DNA from: Deinococcus aquaedulcis
GTDB taxonomy: Bacteria > Deinococcota > Deinococci > Deinococcales > Deinococcaceae
Direction of reading: 5' to 3'
NCBI RefSeq assembly: GCF_019693445.1
Contig: NZ_JAHRBL010000010.1
Span: 1-64,000, forward strand
DNA: 64,000 bases
Each line of letters begins with the position of its first letter. Position 1 is the stretch's first letter. Below the pieces are notes generated by a model. The model saw only the letters and a program-made list of their open reading frames with translations. It was not told the origin of the DNA and searched no databases. The position numbers and the translations under genes were made by a program. Below, piece by piece: positions 12,433-25,198 of this stretch.

Positions 12433-13422
12433 TTACCGCCCCGGCTCGATGATCACCTTCCCCGTGGTCTTGCGGTCCAGCAGATCCTGAAAAGCGCGGG
12501 CGCTGTCGGCCAGGGCGTAGGTGGGCCCCACCTGCGGCACCACCTGTCCACTCGCCACCAGTTGGCCCAGCACCTGCGCGGCCTCGGCGGTGGCGTCGCG
12601 GTCACTCATCAGGCTGGTCAACCACAGGCCAGTGACCGTCAGGTTGCGCTTCATCAGTTCCACCGGGCGCAGCCCTGCCTGCTCGCGGCTGGCGTTGCCA
12701 ATCACGATGATCCGGCCCCGGTGGGCGGCCATATCCAGGCTTTCCTGAAAGCGTTTGCCCCCCACGACTTCCAGAATGAGCGGCACGCCTTTGCCCCCGG
12801 CGGCCTCGCGCACCTTCTGCACCCGCCCGGGGTCATCCTGCAGCAGGGTCACGTCGGCGCCCAGGCGGCGGGCGATCTCCAGCTTCTCCTCGGTGCTGGC
12901 CAGCGCGATGACCTTCAGGCCCAGCGCCTTGGCGAGCTGCACGCTGGCGGTGCCCAGGGCGCCGGCGGCTGCCTGCACCAGCACCCACTCGCCGGCCTGA
13001 CCGCGCCCCAGCGTTTTCAGGCCGTGGTAGGCCGTGAAGTACGACACCGGAAAGGCCGCTGCCTGGGCTGCACTCAGTGTCTGGGGGACGGGGATCAGAC
13101 CGGCGGCGTTCACGGTGGCGTAGTGGGCCAGCGCACCGCTGCCGCCCAGGGCCGCCACGCGCTGCCCAGGCTGCACGCCCCGCACGCCCTCGCCCAGCGC
13201 GTCCACGATGCCGGCAAATTCCATGCCGGGCGTGTAGGGCAGGCGGGTGCGGGTCAGGTACTCGCCCGCCACCGCCAGGGCGTCGGCGAAGTTGATGCCC
13301 ACGGCTTCCACGCGCAGGCGCACCTCGCCGGGCCCGGGCTGGGGCACGGGTGCGTTCTGCAGTTGCATCACGTCGGGCGGGCCCAGGCGCTCCACCCGGA
13401 TGGCCTTCATCAGCTCGGTCAT
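12433..13422 (-). CDS. Zinc-independent NADPH:quinone oxidoreductase (MDR family)
   Basis: This 329-residue medium-chain dehydrogenase/reductase lacks the zinc ligands of alcohol dehydrogenases and has the quinone-oxidoreductase pattern: AVGINFADALAVAGEY, PGMEFAGIVDALGEGV, and the nucleotide site AAAGALGTASVQLAKALG near residue 145. It would reduce quinones or enones using NADPH. The start at 13422 is preceded six bases upstream by TATGCT and no Shine-Dalgarno (leaderless type); MKAIRV at 13410 is an alternative start. It lies upstream of the AAR-like unit on the same strand, with a 220-bp regulatory gap. Confidence 0.85.
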   Translation of the reverse strand: MTELMKAIRVERLGPPDVMQLQNAPVPQPGPGEVRLRVEAVGINFADALAVAGEYLTRTRLPYTPGMEFAGIVDALGEGVRGVQPGQRVAALGGSGALAHYATVNAAGLIPVPQTLSAAQAAAFPVSYFTAYHGLKTLGRGQAGEWVLVQAAAGALGTASVQLAKALGLKVIALASTEEKLEIARRLGADVTLLQDDPGRVQKVREAAGGKGVPLILEVVGGKRFQESLDMAAHRGRIIVIGNASREQAGLRPVELMKRNLTVTGLWLTSLMSDRDATAEAAQVLGQLVASGQVVPQVGPTYALADSARAFQDLLDRKTTGKVIIEPGR

Positions 13423-13558
13423 GGGGGCAGCATACCCCAGCGCCGCCAAAAGTGAACGTCAACGTGCATTCTGAACGTGGGCGTGTTTGACCACCCCAAG
13501 GGGGCCGTGAAAAGCTGTGGCCCGCCTAACACTCGTTTTTCAGCAAGGAGGCCCACCC

Positions 13559-15655
<2,097 letters not shown>

Positions 15656-15673
15656 TAACATCCGGGGTAAGGG

Positions 15674-15862
15674 ATGCCGCGCAAGCTCCGTGAACTGATC
15701 CGGGATCTGGAGCGGGCCGGCTTCGCGGAACAGAGTGTGCGGGGCAGTCACCGGAAGTTCGTGCGCGGCCCAGTGACCGTCATCCTGAGTGGCAACCTGG
15801 GCGACGACGTGAAGCTTTATCAGGAAAAGGCGGTGCAGTCCGCCATCGAGAGGGACTCGTGA
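15674..15862 (+). CDS. hicA: HicA-like toxin (mRNA interferase family)
   Basis: This 62-residue basic protein has the HicA/YcfA double-stranded-RNA-binding-like pattern: KLRELIRDLERAGF at the start and the catalytic-His segment RGSHRKF near residue 25. HicA toxins cleave mRNA and are neutralised by HicB. The gene sits 18 bp after fadJ and overlaps the hicB-like gene by 4 bp (GTGA). The tail is shorter and more acidic than classical HicA (LGDDVKLYQEKAVQSA), so activity is not assured. Confidence 0.75.
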   Translation: MPRKLRELIRDLERAGFAEQSVRGSHRKFVRGPVTVILSGNLGDDVKLYQEKAVQSAIERDS

Positions 15863-16314
15863 GCTATCTGACCATCGTATCGGCAGGCGAGCGAAACTGG
15901 CAGGCGCTGGTGCCCGAGCTGCATTGCATCGTGACCGCCAGCAGTCGGGATGAACTTCTGCGCCTGAGCCGGGAGAGTCTTGCGGTGGCCCTGGAGGACA
16001 GAACCGGCCACCAGCCTGCAGTGCATCAGTTGGCCGATGTGGCCCCTGAAGTGCGCCGTGAACTAACGGGAACAGAGGAAGTGCTGTTCCTGGACCCTGC
16101 ACCTATGAATCCCGTCAGTCTGGCCATTCAGGCGGCCCTGGACCGCGCCGGCATCTCTCAGGCCGAACTGGCCAGGCGCATGGGGACCAGCCGGTCGGCC
16201 GTTCACCGTCTGCTCAATCCGTTTTACTGGGGCCACTCGCTGGAACTCCTGCGCCGGGTGGCCGAGGCCCTGGACGCCCGCGTACACGTTACGTTCGAGG
16301 CCCAGGCCTCCTGA
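15859..16314 (+). CDS. hicB: HicB-like antitoxin with C-terminal HTH
   Basis: This 151-residue protein has an N-terminal HicB partial RNase-H-like fold ([19 protein letters not shown] and following) and a C-terminal helix-turn-helix near residues 98-145 ([21 protein letters not shown]). That is the usual antitoxin layout: the N-terminus binds HicA and the HTH represses the operon. The GTG start overlaps the hicA-like stop. The thiolase gene begins 20 bp downstream, so the pair lies inside an apparent fatty-acid oxidation transcript. Confidence 0.75.
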   Translation: MSYLTIVSAGERNWQALVPELHCIVTASSRDELLRLSRESLAVALEDRTGHQPAVHQLADVAPEVRRELTGTEEVLFLDPAPMNPVSLAIQAALDRAGISQAELARRMGTSRSAVHRLLNPFYWGHSLELLRRVAEALDARVHVTFEAQAS

Positions 16315-16334
16315 CGCCCAAAAGGAAGGAATCT

Positions 16335-17516
16335 ATGCCTGAAGCTGTCATTGTGTCTACCGCCCGCACGCCCATTGGCAAGGCGTACCGGGGCTTTCTG
16401 AACGACACCCACGGGTCGGACCTGGGGGCGCATGCCGTGACCCACGCCATAGCGCGCGCGGGCGTGGACCCCGCCGAGATTGAAGACGTGATCATGGGTG
16501 CCGGCAACCCTGAAGGCGCCACCGGCAGCAACATTGCCCGGCAGATTGCCCTGCGTGCGGGCCTGCCGGTGTCGGTGAGCGGGATGACGGTCAACCGCTT
16601 CTGCTCCAGCGGCCTGCAGACCATCGCCCTGGCGGCGAACCATGTCATGACCGGGCAGGGCGACGTGTTCGTGGCCGGCGGCCTGGAAAGCATCACCCTG
16701 ACCCAGAGCGAGCACGCGAACAAGTACCGCCTGCGCGGCGAGTGGCTCTCCGAACACAAGCCCGAGATCTACATGCCCATGCTGGAAACGGCGGAAATCG
16801 TGGCGCGGCGCTACGGCATTTCCCGTGAGCAGCAAGACGAGTACGCCTACCACTCGCAGATGCGCACCGCCCGCGCTCAGCAGGCCGGGCTGTTTGAGCA
16901 CGAGATCGTGCCCATGACGGCTGGCATGAAGGTGCAGGACAAGGCGACGGGCGAGGTGAGCGAGCAAACGGTCACGCGCACGCTGGACGAGGGCAACCGC
17001 CCCGACACCACGCTAGAGGGCCTGGGCAAACTCAAGCCGGTGTTCGAGGGCGGGGTGATCACCGCCGGCAACGCCTCGCAGCTCAGCGACGGGGCGGCGG
17101 CCGTGGTGGTCATGAACGCCGACGTGGCACGGGAACGGGGCCTGAAACCGCTGGGCCTGTTTAAGGGCTTCGCCATCGCCGGCTGCGAGCCCGACGAGAT
17201 GGGCATAGGCCCGGTATTCGCCGTCCCCAAGCTCCTGAAGCGCCACGGCCTGAGTGTGGACGACATTGACCTCTGGGAACTGAACGAGGCGTTCGCGGTG
17301 CAGGCCCTGTACTGCCGCGACCGCCTGGGCATTGACCCGGAAAAATACAATGTCAATGGCGGCAGCATTTCTGTGGGCCACCCCTACGGCATGAGCGGCG
17401 CCCGCCTGACCGGCCACATTCTGCTGGAAGGCCAGCGCCGGGGCGCCAAGCATGTGGTGGTGACCATGTGCATTGGCGGCGGGATGGGCGCTGCGGGGCT
17501 GTTTGAGGTGCTGTAA
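16335..17516 (+). CDS. fadA: Acetyl-CoA acyltransferase (3-ketoacyl-CoA thiolase)
   Basis: This 393-residue thiolase cleaves 3-ketoacyl-CoA, completing beta-oxidation with the FadJ-like protein upstream. The nucleophilic cysteine lies in [13 protein letters not shown] (about residue 92), and the C-terminal HPYGMSGAR and [10 protein letters not shown] motifs hold the catalytic His and Cys. Start ATG has AAGGAAGGA upstream. Biosynthetic acetyl-CoA acetyltransferases look alike; pairing with the hydratase/dehydrogenase favours degradation. Confidence 0.9.
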   Translation: MPEAVIVSTARTPIGKAYRGFLNDTHGSDLGAHAVTHAIARAGVDPAEIEDVIMGAGNPEGATGSNIARQIALRAGLPVSVSGMTVNRFCSSGLQTIALAANHVMTGQGDVFVAGGLESITLTQSEHANKYRLRGEWLSEHKPEIYMPMLETAEIVARRYGISREQQDEYAYHSQMRTARAQQAGLFEHEIVPMTAGMKVQDKATGEVSEQTVTRTLDEGNRPDTTLEGLGKLKPVFEGGVITAGNASQLSDGAAAVVVMNADVARERGLKPLGLFKGFAIAGCEPDEMGIGPVFAVPKLLKRHGLSVDDIDLWELNEAFAVQALYCRDRLGIDPEKYNVNGGSISVGHPYGMSGARLTGHILLEGQRRGAKHVVVTMCIGGGMGAAGLFEVL

Positions 17517-17541
17517 GGGGCGTGGATTGTTGGGCATAGGG

Positions 17542-17566
17542 AAGGGGCTTCTGTGGGGGCCCCTTT
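17542..17566 (+). terminator. Terminator of the beta-oxidation operon
   Basis: AAGGGGC pairs with GCCCCTT over a 10-nt loop, followed by TCTGC, 25 bp after the thiolase stop. Confidence 0.5.
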
Positions 17567-17587
17567 CTGCTGGCGGGTCACATTTGC

Positions 17588-17597
17588 TTAACGTTAA
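17588..17597. promoter_or_regulatory. TTAACGTTAA palindrome before the VOC dioxygenase
   Basis: A perfect 10-bp palindrome lies 17 bp before the ATG in a locally AT-rich stretch, next to a TAGAGT -10-like box. It is positioned like a repressor operator, for example of a MarR-type quinone sensor. Confidence 0.35.
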
Positions 17598-17614
17598 ACG
17601 ATTAGAGTAATGGT

Positions 17615-18562
17615 ATGACTCCTTCCCTCGTTCCCCACGGGCTGCACCATGTGACCGCCGTGACGGCCAATGCCCGCGAGAATCTGCGCTTTTACACGGG
17701 CGTGCTGGGCCTGCGGCTGGTCAAAAAGACGGTGAATCAGGACGACGTAACCGCCTATCACCTGTTCTACGCCGACGCCGAGGGCAGCCCCGGCAGCGAC
17801 CTGACTTTTTTCGAGTGGCCGGTGCCGCCCGAGCAGCGCGGTAACCACTCTATTTCCCGTACCAGCCTGCGCGTACCGGAGGGCAGCCTGGACTGGTGGC
17901 AGGCGCGCCTGGAAGGTCAGGGCCTGCGGGTGGCCCCGGTCACGCGCGCCGGGCGACTCCATCTGGACTTTCAGGACCCCGAGGGCCAGCGCCTGAGCCT
18001 AGTGGAAGGGGGCCCGGCTGGCGTGCCGTGGGCGGGCAGCCCAGTGCCGGCCGAGCACCAGATCCTGGGGCTGGGGCCTGTCGAGTTGACGCTGCCCAAC
18101 CTCTTTCCCACCGGGCGCGTGCTGGAAAAAGCCTATGGCCTGCACGCCGCAGACACCTACGCCGACCCCGAGGGGGAGGCGCGGTCCATTCACGTGTACC
18201 GCATGGGCGAGGGCGGCCCACACGCCGAGCTGCACCTGCGCCTGGACCCTGCCCTGCCCCCCGCGCGGCCTGGGGCGGGCGGGGTTCACCACCTCGCGTT
18301 GCGGGTGCCAGATGACCAGTACCACGCCTGGGAGGCCCACCTGCGCGGCCTGGGCCTGCGCACCAGCGGCGAGGTGGACCGGCACTGGTTCCGCAGCATC
18401 TACTACCGCGAGCCCCAGGGCGTGCTCATTGAACTGGCCACCGATGGCCCCGGGTTCGCTGTGGACGAGGACCCCGCCCACCTGGGTGAGACCCTGATCC
18501 TGGCCCCGTTCCTAGAGCCGCGCCGCGCCCAGATTGAAGCCGGATTGACGCCGCTGGAATAG
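17615..18562 (+). CDS. VOC-family ring-cleaving dioxygenase (MhqO/MhqA-like glyoxalase fold)
   Basis: This 315-residue protein contains two vicinal-oxygen-chelate modules, each starting with a conserved His: [17 protein letters not shown] near residue 9 and [15 protein letters not shown] near residue 226. The pattern [15 protein letters not shown] and the segment [19 protein letters not shown] are typical of the hydroquinone-responsive dioxygenases (MhqO/YkcA type) that need Fe or Mn. A role in quinone or thiol-stress detoxification is inferred from family; the substrate is unknown. Confidence 0.82.
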   Translation: MTPSLVPHGLHHVTAVTANARENLRFYTGVLGLRLVKKTVNQDDVTAYHLFYADAEGSPGSDLTFFEWPVPPEQRGNHSISRTSLRVPEGSLDWWQARLEGQGLRVAPVTRAGRLHLDFQDPEGQRLSLVEGGPAGVPWAGSPVPAEHQILGLGPVELTLPNLFPTGRVLEKAYGLHAADTYADPEGEARSIHVYRMGEGGPHAELHLRLDPALPPARPGAGGVHHLALRVPDDQYHAWEAHLRGLGLRTSGEVDRHWFRSIYYREPQGVLIELATDGPGFAVDEDPAHLGETLILAPFLEPRRAQIEAGLTPLE

Positions 18563-18573
18563 ATGATATGGCA

Positions 18574-18622
18574 GCATAAAGAGCAACGCCCCTCATTCGC
18601 AGAGAGGCGTTGCTCTTTATGC
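18574..18622. terminator. Bidirectional terminator
   Basis: GCATAAAGAGCAACGCC and GGCGTTGCTCTTTATGC form a perfect 17-bp stem with a 15-nt loop between two convergent genes. A-rich and T-rich ends allow termination from both sides. Confidence 0.8.
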
Positions 18623-18624
18623 AC

Positions 18625-19185
18625 TCAGTCAGGTGAAACAGCATCACCTGTGGCCACGCATGATGTGTAGACCGGAATATAGTTCTGTGACGTCGCGCTG
18701 TCCGAAGCCGAGCCGCTGCTGACAGTGACTTTCCCATTAAAACGTCCGCGTTGAACGTTGGACGTGTTGACATAACGGTAGCGTAGATTGATATCCACGT
18801 CTTGAGGGCTCACACTCGCTGGCAGTACGCTGCTGTCAATTACGTAATCAATAAGGAAGTTGCCACGGCTGGACGTGCGGAGATCGGCTCTATTAAATTG
18901 TTTGACCGACTTGGACTGAGAAATATCCCCCGTCAATTCCAAAGTCACAAGGTCAAAACCGCTACCGGCGAACTCAGCCACCACTATATTTTGCGTTGTG
19001 CTGGTACCGTCACTAAAAAGTGTGCGGTCGCATGCCACGTAAGCATTGGTGCCCTGTTGGATATAGGTTGTTCTTAAGCGAACGCTGTCATTGTTGACGT
19101 AATCAGGTGGAACCACTACAACGTTACAACTAGCTAGGGTCACACCAAGGGCTGCCACTGCTGCGATTCTCTTCATGGCTCTCAC
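18625..19185 (-). CDS. AT-richer lipoprotein of unknown function
   Basis: This 186-residue protein has a signal peptide ending in the lipobox LASC (Cys near residue 20), so it should be lipid-anchored. The mature part is beta-rich and rich in Ser, Thr, Asn and Asp; I do not recognise the family. Its coding sequence is clearly less GC-rich than the surroundings, suggesting acquisition. The GTG at 19185 has GAGG seven bases upstream; an ATG at 19176 is also possible. It is bounded by a strong bidirectional terminator at its 3' end. Confidence 0.7.
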   Translation of the reverse strand: MRAMKRIAAVAALGVTLASCNVVVVPPDYVNNDSVRLRTTYIQQGTNAYVACDRTLFSDGTSTTQNIVVAEFAGSGFDLVTLELTGDISQSKSVKQFNRADLRTSSRGNFLIDYVIDSSVLPASVSPQDVDINLRYRYVNTSNVQRGRFNGKVTVSSGSASDSATSQNYIPVYTSCVATGDAVSPD

Positions 19186-19262
19186 TGTGCATCCTCAGGC
19201 TGATCCAAACGTGACGCCCGCCTGAGAGATGCTTCAGGCGGGGCAAATATTGGGAAAAGTGC

Positions 19263-20651
<1,389 letters not shown>

Positions 20652-20765
20652 CTCCTTCAGCCTGACGGAGGGATTCCGGGGCCTTTGGCGCGCCCTGCGT
20701 GGGTGCAGGGGCGAACGCTGAATTGTACTGTGTGCGCCGGGCCGCTGCGCGTTTCCTGGCGCGCC

Positions 20766-21194
20766 CTACGGCACCCATTTCAGGGTGAGGGGATAGCGCA
20801 CCGCATTCACGGTGAGGGTGCCGGTCAGGAGGTTACGCACCTGCACCGCGCTGAGGGTGGCGCTGGCCTTCAGGGGAATATTGCTGATGCCAAAGCCCAG
20901 CACGCTGGCGTTCAGGCGCGCTGTCTCGGCGGGGGTGATTCGTGCCGTCAGGGTGTCACCCTCTGGGCCGGGGAGCAGGGTGCCTTCCAGCACAAAGGTG
21001 TCGCCGCTGCTGAGGTTGCGGTAGGCCCCCTTGACCTCGTGGGTCAGGGGATTGACGGTGTAGGTCACGCGCACGCGCTGGGGCAGCAGTAGGACCCGCA
21101 GCTCGCCCTCGTAGGTCACCACCGGTTGGGCCTGCGGGGCGGGGGCGCAGGCGGCGAGACCAGCGGCCAGCGAGAGGCAGAACAGCCGCTTCAC
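20766..21194 (-). CDS. Hypothetical lipoprotein
   Basis: This 142-residue protein starts with [15 protein letters not shown], a lipoprotein signal with its lipobox Cys near residue 16. The mature part is beta-rich with no catalytic motif, ending in [10 protein letters not shown]. The GTG start overlaps the amidase stop as GTGA, so the two are co-translated. I do not recognise the family; it could be a small envelope beta-sandwich protein. Confidence 0.65.
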   Translation of the reverse strand: MKRLFCLSLAAGLAACAPAPQAQPVVTYEGELRVLLLPQRVRVTYTVNPLTHEVKGAYRNLSSGDTFVLEGTLLPGPEGDTLTARITPAETARLNASVLGFGISNIPLKASATLSAVQVRNLLTGTLTVNAVRYPLTLKWVP

Positions 21195-22363
21195 TGCGCA
21201 CCCTCCAGCCCCAGCGCCAGCCCCAGCAGGCGGTCGTCCTGCCCTGCGCGGCCCACCAGTTGCACGCCCACAAAAGGGGTAGGCGAAGGCCACGCCACCA
21301 CGGGCACCCCCAGGAGGCTGAAAGGCGCGGTCAGCCTCAGCACAGCGCGGCGCAGCGGCACAGCCCCGCCGGGCAGTTCCAGTTCCTCCTGGCCGATCAG
21401 AGGCGGCGGGCAGGGCACGGTGGGGGCCAGCAGCACCTGGGCGCGGGCGAACAGGGCGTCCAGGTCGGCGCGGTAGGCCGCGCGGCGGGCCTGGGCGGCC
21501 TCGCGCTCGGCTTCGGTCAGGGCCGCGCCCTGCTGCAGGGCGGCCAGGGTGAAGGGCAGGAAAGGCGGGTCGGCCTGGGCCAGTGCAGCCCGGTGTACCG
21601 CCGCCGCCTCACCCAGCACGGTGGGGGAGTAGGCGTCCAGCACCTCGGGGAAAGTGACGGGCTCGACCGTGGCCCCCAGGGCCTGCACCTGCGCGGCCAC
21701 GGCGTGCGTGGCGGCCTCCACCTCCGGGGTTACCCAGCCGCTGGGGAGCCACAGACCCACCCGTACCCCGCCCCACGGCGCCGGCTGGACGGGCTGGCCG
21801 GTCAGGGCGCCGTGCACCCGGGCGATGGTCTGCACGTCGCGCGCCAGCGGGCCTGCATGATCGCAGCTGGGCGAAAGGGGCAAGATGCCCTGCGTGGGCC
21901 ACGCCGGATGATCCTTGGTGGGTTTGAAGCCGGCGACCCCGCACCACGCCGCCGGAATGCGGATGCTGCCGCCTGTATCGGTACCCAGGGCAAAATCCAC
22001 CTGTTCCAGCGCCACGCTGACGGCCGCGCCGCTGCTGCTGCCCCCCGGCATATGGCCGGGCCAGAAGGGATGCTCGGTGCCCCCGTGTCCGTTGTGGCCG
22101 GTGATCCCCAGCGCAATTTCATGCAGGTGGGTCTTGCCAGTGGCGCTGGCGCCCAGGGCCAGCAGACGGGCCACCAGGGGGCTGGGCCCGGGGTCGGGCA
22201 CGGGGGCGCGGGTGCTGGCCTGCAGCGGCCAGCCGGGCACGCCAAACAGGTCTTTCACGCTGAAGGTCAGCCCCGCCAGGGGGCCCTGGGCCGCCCCGGA
22301 GAGGGGAGAGGCCGGGCGGTAGGCCCAGGCGCGCTGCGGGTCGGGGAGGGGGGGAGCACTCAC
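21191..22363 (-). CDS. Amidase-signature family amidase
   Basis: This 390-residue hydrolase has the amidase-signature Ser-Ser-Lys arrangement: the catalytic Lys in [11 protein letters not shown] (near residue 35), Ser in the [12 protein letters not shown] region and the nucleophile region [23 protein letters not shown]. It hydrolyses amides; substrate unknown. It is not GatA: it is shorter and no gatB/gatC lie nearby. The GTG start has GAAGGG very close, so the true start is not certain. It overlaps the following lipoprotein gene by 4 bp. Confidence 0.85.
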   Translation of the reverse strand: MSAPPLPDPQRAWAYRPASPLSGAAQGPLAGLTFSVKDLFGVPGWPLQASTRAPVPDPGPSPLVARLLALGASATGKTHLHEIALGITGHNGHGGTEHPFWPGHMPGGSSSGAAVSVALEQVDFALGTDTGGSIRIPAAWCGVAGFKPTKDHPAWPTQGILPLSPSCDHAGPLARDVQTIARVHGALTGQPVQPAPWGGVRVGLWLPSGWVTPEVEAATHAVAAQVQALGATVEPVTFPEVLDAYSPTVLGEAAAVHRAALAQADPPFLPFTLAALQQGAALTEAEREAAQARRAAYRADLDALFARAQVLLAPTVPCPPPLIGQEELELPGGAVPLRRAVLRLTAPFSLLGVPVVAWPSPTPFVGVQLVGRAGQDDRLLGLALGLEGAQ

Positions 22364-22692
22364 GCCCTTCAGGGTAAGGGAGGGGAGTGGGGGCTGGTTG
22401 GGACGGCCAGGGGAGGCCTTGGGCGTAGGGGGAATGGGGGAAACGTGGTGGAGGCTGCCTGTTCACCCCCATCCGGCCTCCCCCATCAAGGGGAGGAGAA
22501 GAGAAGGCAGTGGGGGCCGTCTCCCTGCCGGGCGCGGAGAAAGTTCTCGCTGCGAGAGGCCGAGTACAGGTCAACAGCTGGGGCATCCCAAGCAACCTCT
22601 TACCGCACTTGATTGGAAGCGTGCTGCGCTGTCACCTGCATTCGGTCACTGACCTCAGAGCCATGCAGTGCTGCCCCGACCGCGCTTCGTGT
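22364..22692. other. Intergenic region with G-quadruplex-prone tracts
   Basis: This 329-bp gap carries no supported gene. The stretch 22372-22445 on the plus strand holds a run of at least eight G-tracts of three or more bases; 22372-22393 alone fits the G3+N1-7 rule with loops of 3, 1 and 3. The rest includes a C-rich/G-rich inverted segment around 22463-22495. Confidence 0.5.
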
Positions 22693-23202
22693 TCAGAACG
22701 GCAAGATGGCCGGCTGCTTCCATTGCCCTTGCGCCAGCGTGAACGGGCCAAAGGCCTGCAGCCCCAGCGGGCCCAGGTCGGCGCTGAATTGGCCGTCCAG
22801 GCGGTAGGTGACCAGCTGGCCGCGCGCCACCTTCAGGAACGAGGCCGCCGTGTTTAGCGACACCGGAATGGAGAGTTCGGCGGGCTGCAGGGCCTCGCCG
22901 CGTGCCGGAAGCGCCACGTTGGGAAAGCTCACCTGCCCCACCTCGAACCCGTCAATCACCAGCGCGCCGCCCAGGTTCGCCAGCCGCAGCGGCAGGGGAT
23001 TGGGGTTGGTCACGCGCAGGGTGACGCTCAGGTCGGCCACAGGGGCGGCGCCCAGGCCGCCGGGCAGGGTCAGGCGGGTCAGACGGATGTCCTCCACGGC
23101 CACCTGCGGCACCTGAAACACCTGTTGCAGCGGCGCGCAGGCGCTCAGCGCCCCACACAGCACAGCGGCGAAGGTCACGGGCAGAAGGCGGCGTCCGGGC
23201 AT
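22693..23202 (-). CDS. LEA14/WHy-type lipoprotein
   Basis: This 169-residue lipoprotein has lipobox LSAC (Cys near residue 22) and a single LEA type 2 (WHy) beta-sandwich, seen in DLSVTLRVTNPNPLPLRLANLGG and the IPVSL-containing strand. Such proteins are linked to desiccation tolerance in plants and to Deinococcus stress resistance, but the molecular role is unknown. The ATG has TAAGGT six bases upstream and no Shine-Dalgarno. Confidence 0.75.
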   Translation of the reverse strand: MPGRRLLPVTFAAVLCGALSACAPLQQVFQVPQVAVEDIRLTRLTLPGGLGAAPVADLSVTLRVTNPNPLPLRLANLGGALVIDGFEVGQVSFPNVALPARGEALQPAELSIPVSLNTAASFLKVARGQLVTYRLDGQFSADLGPLGLQAFGPFTLAQGQWKQPAILPF

Positions 23203-23277
23203 ACCCCCACCTTAACGCGCCCGCCTTGCCCGATCCTGACCGGTGCCCGCGCCACGTGGCCCTGCTACGCTGCCCCC

Positions 23278-24306
23278 ATGCACCGCTTTGCCCCGCGCCT
23301 GTTGCTTCCCCTTCTCTCTGGCCTGCTGGCGGGCGCGGCCCAGGCGGCCACCCTGGAGTTCGGGGTGGCGTATACCCGCCCCGGCAGCCCCCTGTGGGCC
23401 CGCGCTGGCATCAGCGATGTGGAGGTGCTGGGCGGCACCGCCGCCTTTGGCGTGGGCACCCGGGGCGCCGATCTGAGCTACGGCCGGGGCCTGGCCCTAC
23501 CGCCGCTGGGGGCCGTGGGCGCGCGCAGCAGCCTGCTGGTGACGTGGCAGGGCGGCGTGCGCGCAGGCAGCCGCGTGACCGGCAGCCTGGGGCCTGTGGC
23601 CCTGAACCTGGGCCTGAGCGCCTTTACGGTGGCGGCGCAGGCGGCCGATCCACTGGCCCCCTTTGCCGAGGCCTCCACGGACCTCCGGGAGCGCGGGCTG
23701 AGCGGCGACGTGGCGGTGCGCTACCGCCTGTCGCGCGATCTGGTGGCGGTGGCGGGCGGCGAGTTCGGCGCGCAGCCGCACCTGCTGGCTGGGGTGGAGG
23801 GCCGCCGCGTGCTCACCCGCGCCGTGCCCGCCGGGGCCGAGGCGCCCGTGCCCGAATCCGCCCCCACCGACAGCGCCCCGGCTGACGAGGCCCCCACCGA
23901 AGAAACGCCGGCCGCCGAACCTGAGCAGGAGACGGTGGGCACCCTCTCGTGGCGCCTGGGGGCCCGTGCGGGGCGCGGGGTGCTGGGGCTCAGCGGCGGC
24001 CTGGGCTACGCCACCGAAAGCGGCCTGAGCCTGGGCCTGGACGCCCTGGTGGGCCCGCAGACCTTCGGGGTCACAGGCAGCGTGTCAGCTGCCGAGGTGC
24101 TGGGCGAGGGCAGCACCCTGCGCCTGTACGCCGCCTACGAGCCCTGGCGCACGGCCAGCACGCCCCTGCGTGCCGGTCTGGAAGCCACCTGGACCGCCGG
24201 GCCGGGCACCCTGGCCCTGAATGTCAGCGGTGGGCGCACCCGCAGCGGCGGCCTGGGCTACGGCGCACGGGTCTCCTACGCCCTGCCGCTGGGCACGCAG
24301 CCCTGA
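23278..24306 (+). CDS. Putative outer-membrane beta-barrel-like protein
   Basis: This 342-residue protein has a clear signal peptide (ends AGAAQA) and then alternating amphipathic strands rich in Gly and Tyr, ending in RVSYALPLG, which suggests a beta-barrel. A Pro/Glu/Ala linker (about residues 191-219) splits it into two halves. I do not recognise a named family. The ATG is leaderless in form: TACGCT ends six bases upstream. A LolA-like gene follows in the same direction. Confidence 0.6.
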   Translation: MHRFAPRLLLPLLSGLLAGAAQAATLEFGVAYTRPGSPLWARAGISDVEVLGGTAAFGVGTRGADLSYGRGLALPPLGAVGARSSLLVTWQGGVRAGSRVTGSLGPVALNLGLSAFTVAAQAADPLAPFAEASTDLRERGLSGDVAVRYRLSRDLVAVAGGEFGAQPHLLAGVEGRRVLTRAVPAGAEAPVPESAPTDSAPADEAPTEETPAAEPEQETVGTLSWRLGARAGRGVLGLSGGLGYATESGLSLGLDALVGPQTFGVTGSVSAAEVLGEGSTLRLYAAYEPWRTASTPLRAGLEATWTAGPGTLALNVSGGRTRSGGLGYGARVSYALPLGTQP

Positions 24307-24402
24307 TCCCAGCCTGACGAAAAAGCTGCGCCAGTGCGAGGTTAAACCTGCCGTCAGGCGCCCGCATGCCTTCTCATGTGTGGGGGCGGGATACTGCCGC
24401 GT

Positions 24403-25056
24403 ATGACCCGACGCCTGACCCTGACCCTGCTGGCCGCCCTGCTGCCGGTGGCTGGTGCCCAGACCGCCCAGGACATTCTCGCCAAGGTGGACGCCGCCCA
24501 GAAGGCTGCCAAGGACGTGTCCTTCCGCCTCAGCGGCACCGCCGCCCTGGACAGCAGCACCCAGAAAATCGACATGACCATCAAGGCCATCCCCGCCCAG
24601 AGCGTGGCCCGCGTGCAGTTCGCCGCCCCCGACGCCCTGGCCGACAACGTGGTGGTGGCCGACAAGAACGAAGTGCGGCAGTACCTGTACCTCACCAACC
24701 AGATCACCGTGACCAGCACCAAAAAGGCCGCCGACGCCGCTGGTTTCGGCTTCGACTTCACCCAGCTGAGCAACACGGCGACCCTGCTCAGCGGCTACAA
24801 CGTCAAGCTGCTGGGGACCAGCGGCGCGGCGGGCGCGCGCCAGTACCAGCTGGAAGCCACGGCCAAGAGCGGCGGCGGCGACCGCACCCGCGTGTGGATC
24901 ACCGAAGCGGGCTGGCGCCCCACCCGCATTCAGGTGCTCAGCAGCGCGGGCAAGACCGTGGCCGACCTGAACGTGTCCAACTACCGCGTGAACAGCGGCC
25001 TGACCCCCGCCGCCCTGCGCGCCCTGCCCAAGGACGCCCAGATTATTCGCCAGTAA
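24403..25056 (+). CDS. LolA-like outer-membrane lipoprotein-sorting protein
   Basis: This 217-residue periplasmic protein has a signal peptide ([18 protein letters not shown]) and a LolA/LolB-type half-barrel: [22 protein letters not shown] and a series of strands with [14 protein letters not shown]. LolA relatives carry lipids or lipoproteins between membranes. Start ATG at 24403 has GATACT seven bases upstream. Context with the neighbouring barrel-like protein supports an outer-envelope role; the cargo is unknown. Confidence 0.75.
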   Translation: MTRRLTLTLLAALLPVAGAQTAQDILAKVDAAQKAAKDVSFRLSGTAALDSSTQKIDMTIKAIPAQSVARVQFAAPDALADNVVVADKNEVRQYLYLTNQITVTSTKKAADAAGFGFDFTQLSNTATLLSGYNVKLLGTSGAAGARQYQLEATAKSGGGDRTRVWITEAGWRPTRIQVLSSAGKTVADLNVSNYRVNSGLTPAALRALPKDAQIIRQ

Positions 25057-25069
25057 CAAACCGTACAGG

Positions 25070-25106
25070 GGTGCGCCCGGAGTCTGTTCAAGGCTCCGGG
25101 CGCACC
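25070..25106 (+). terminator. Strong hairpin after the LolA-like gene
   Basis: GGTGCGCCCGGAG and CTCCGGGCGCACC form a perfect 13-bp stem with an 11-nt loop. There is no T-tract. Confidence 0.55.
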
Positions 25107-25141
25107 TATGGGCTGGCCCGCTCTGACTGGTCACCAACCAC

Positions 25142-25168
25142 AAAAAGCCCCCGCCGTGTGGCGGGGGT
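25142..25168 (-). terminator. Terminator of the NlpC/P60 gene
   Basis: On the minus strand CCCCCGCC, ACAC loop, GGCGGGGG and CTTTTTG form a textbook terminator. Confidence 0.85.
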
Positions 25169-25198
25169 GTCGATGAAACTTTTTTAGGGCTGCGGGTT

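Noticed and set aside
23200..25060. Radiation-desiccation response motif sites
   Set aside because: No copy resembling the 17-bp palindrome known for DdrO-controlled genes was seen by eye here or elsewhere in the window.
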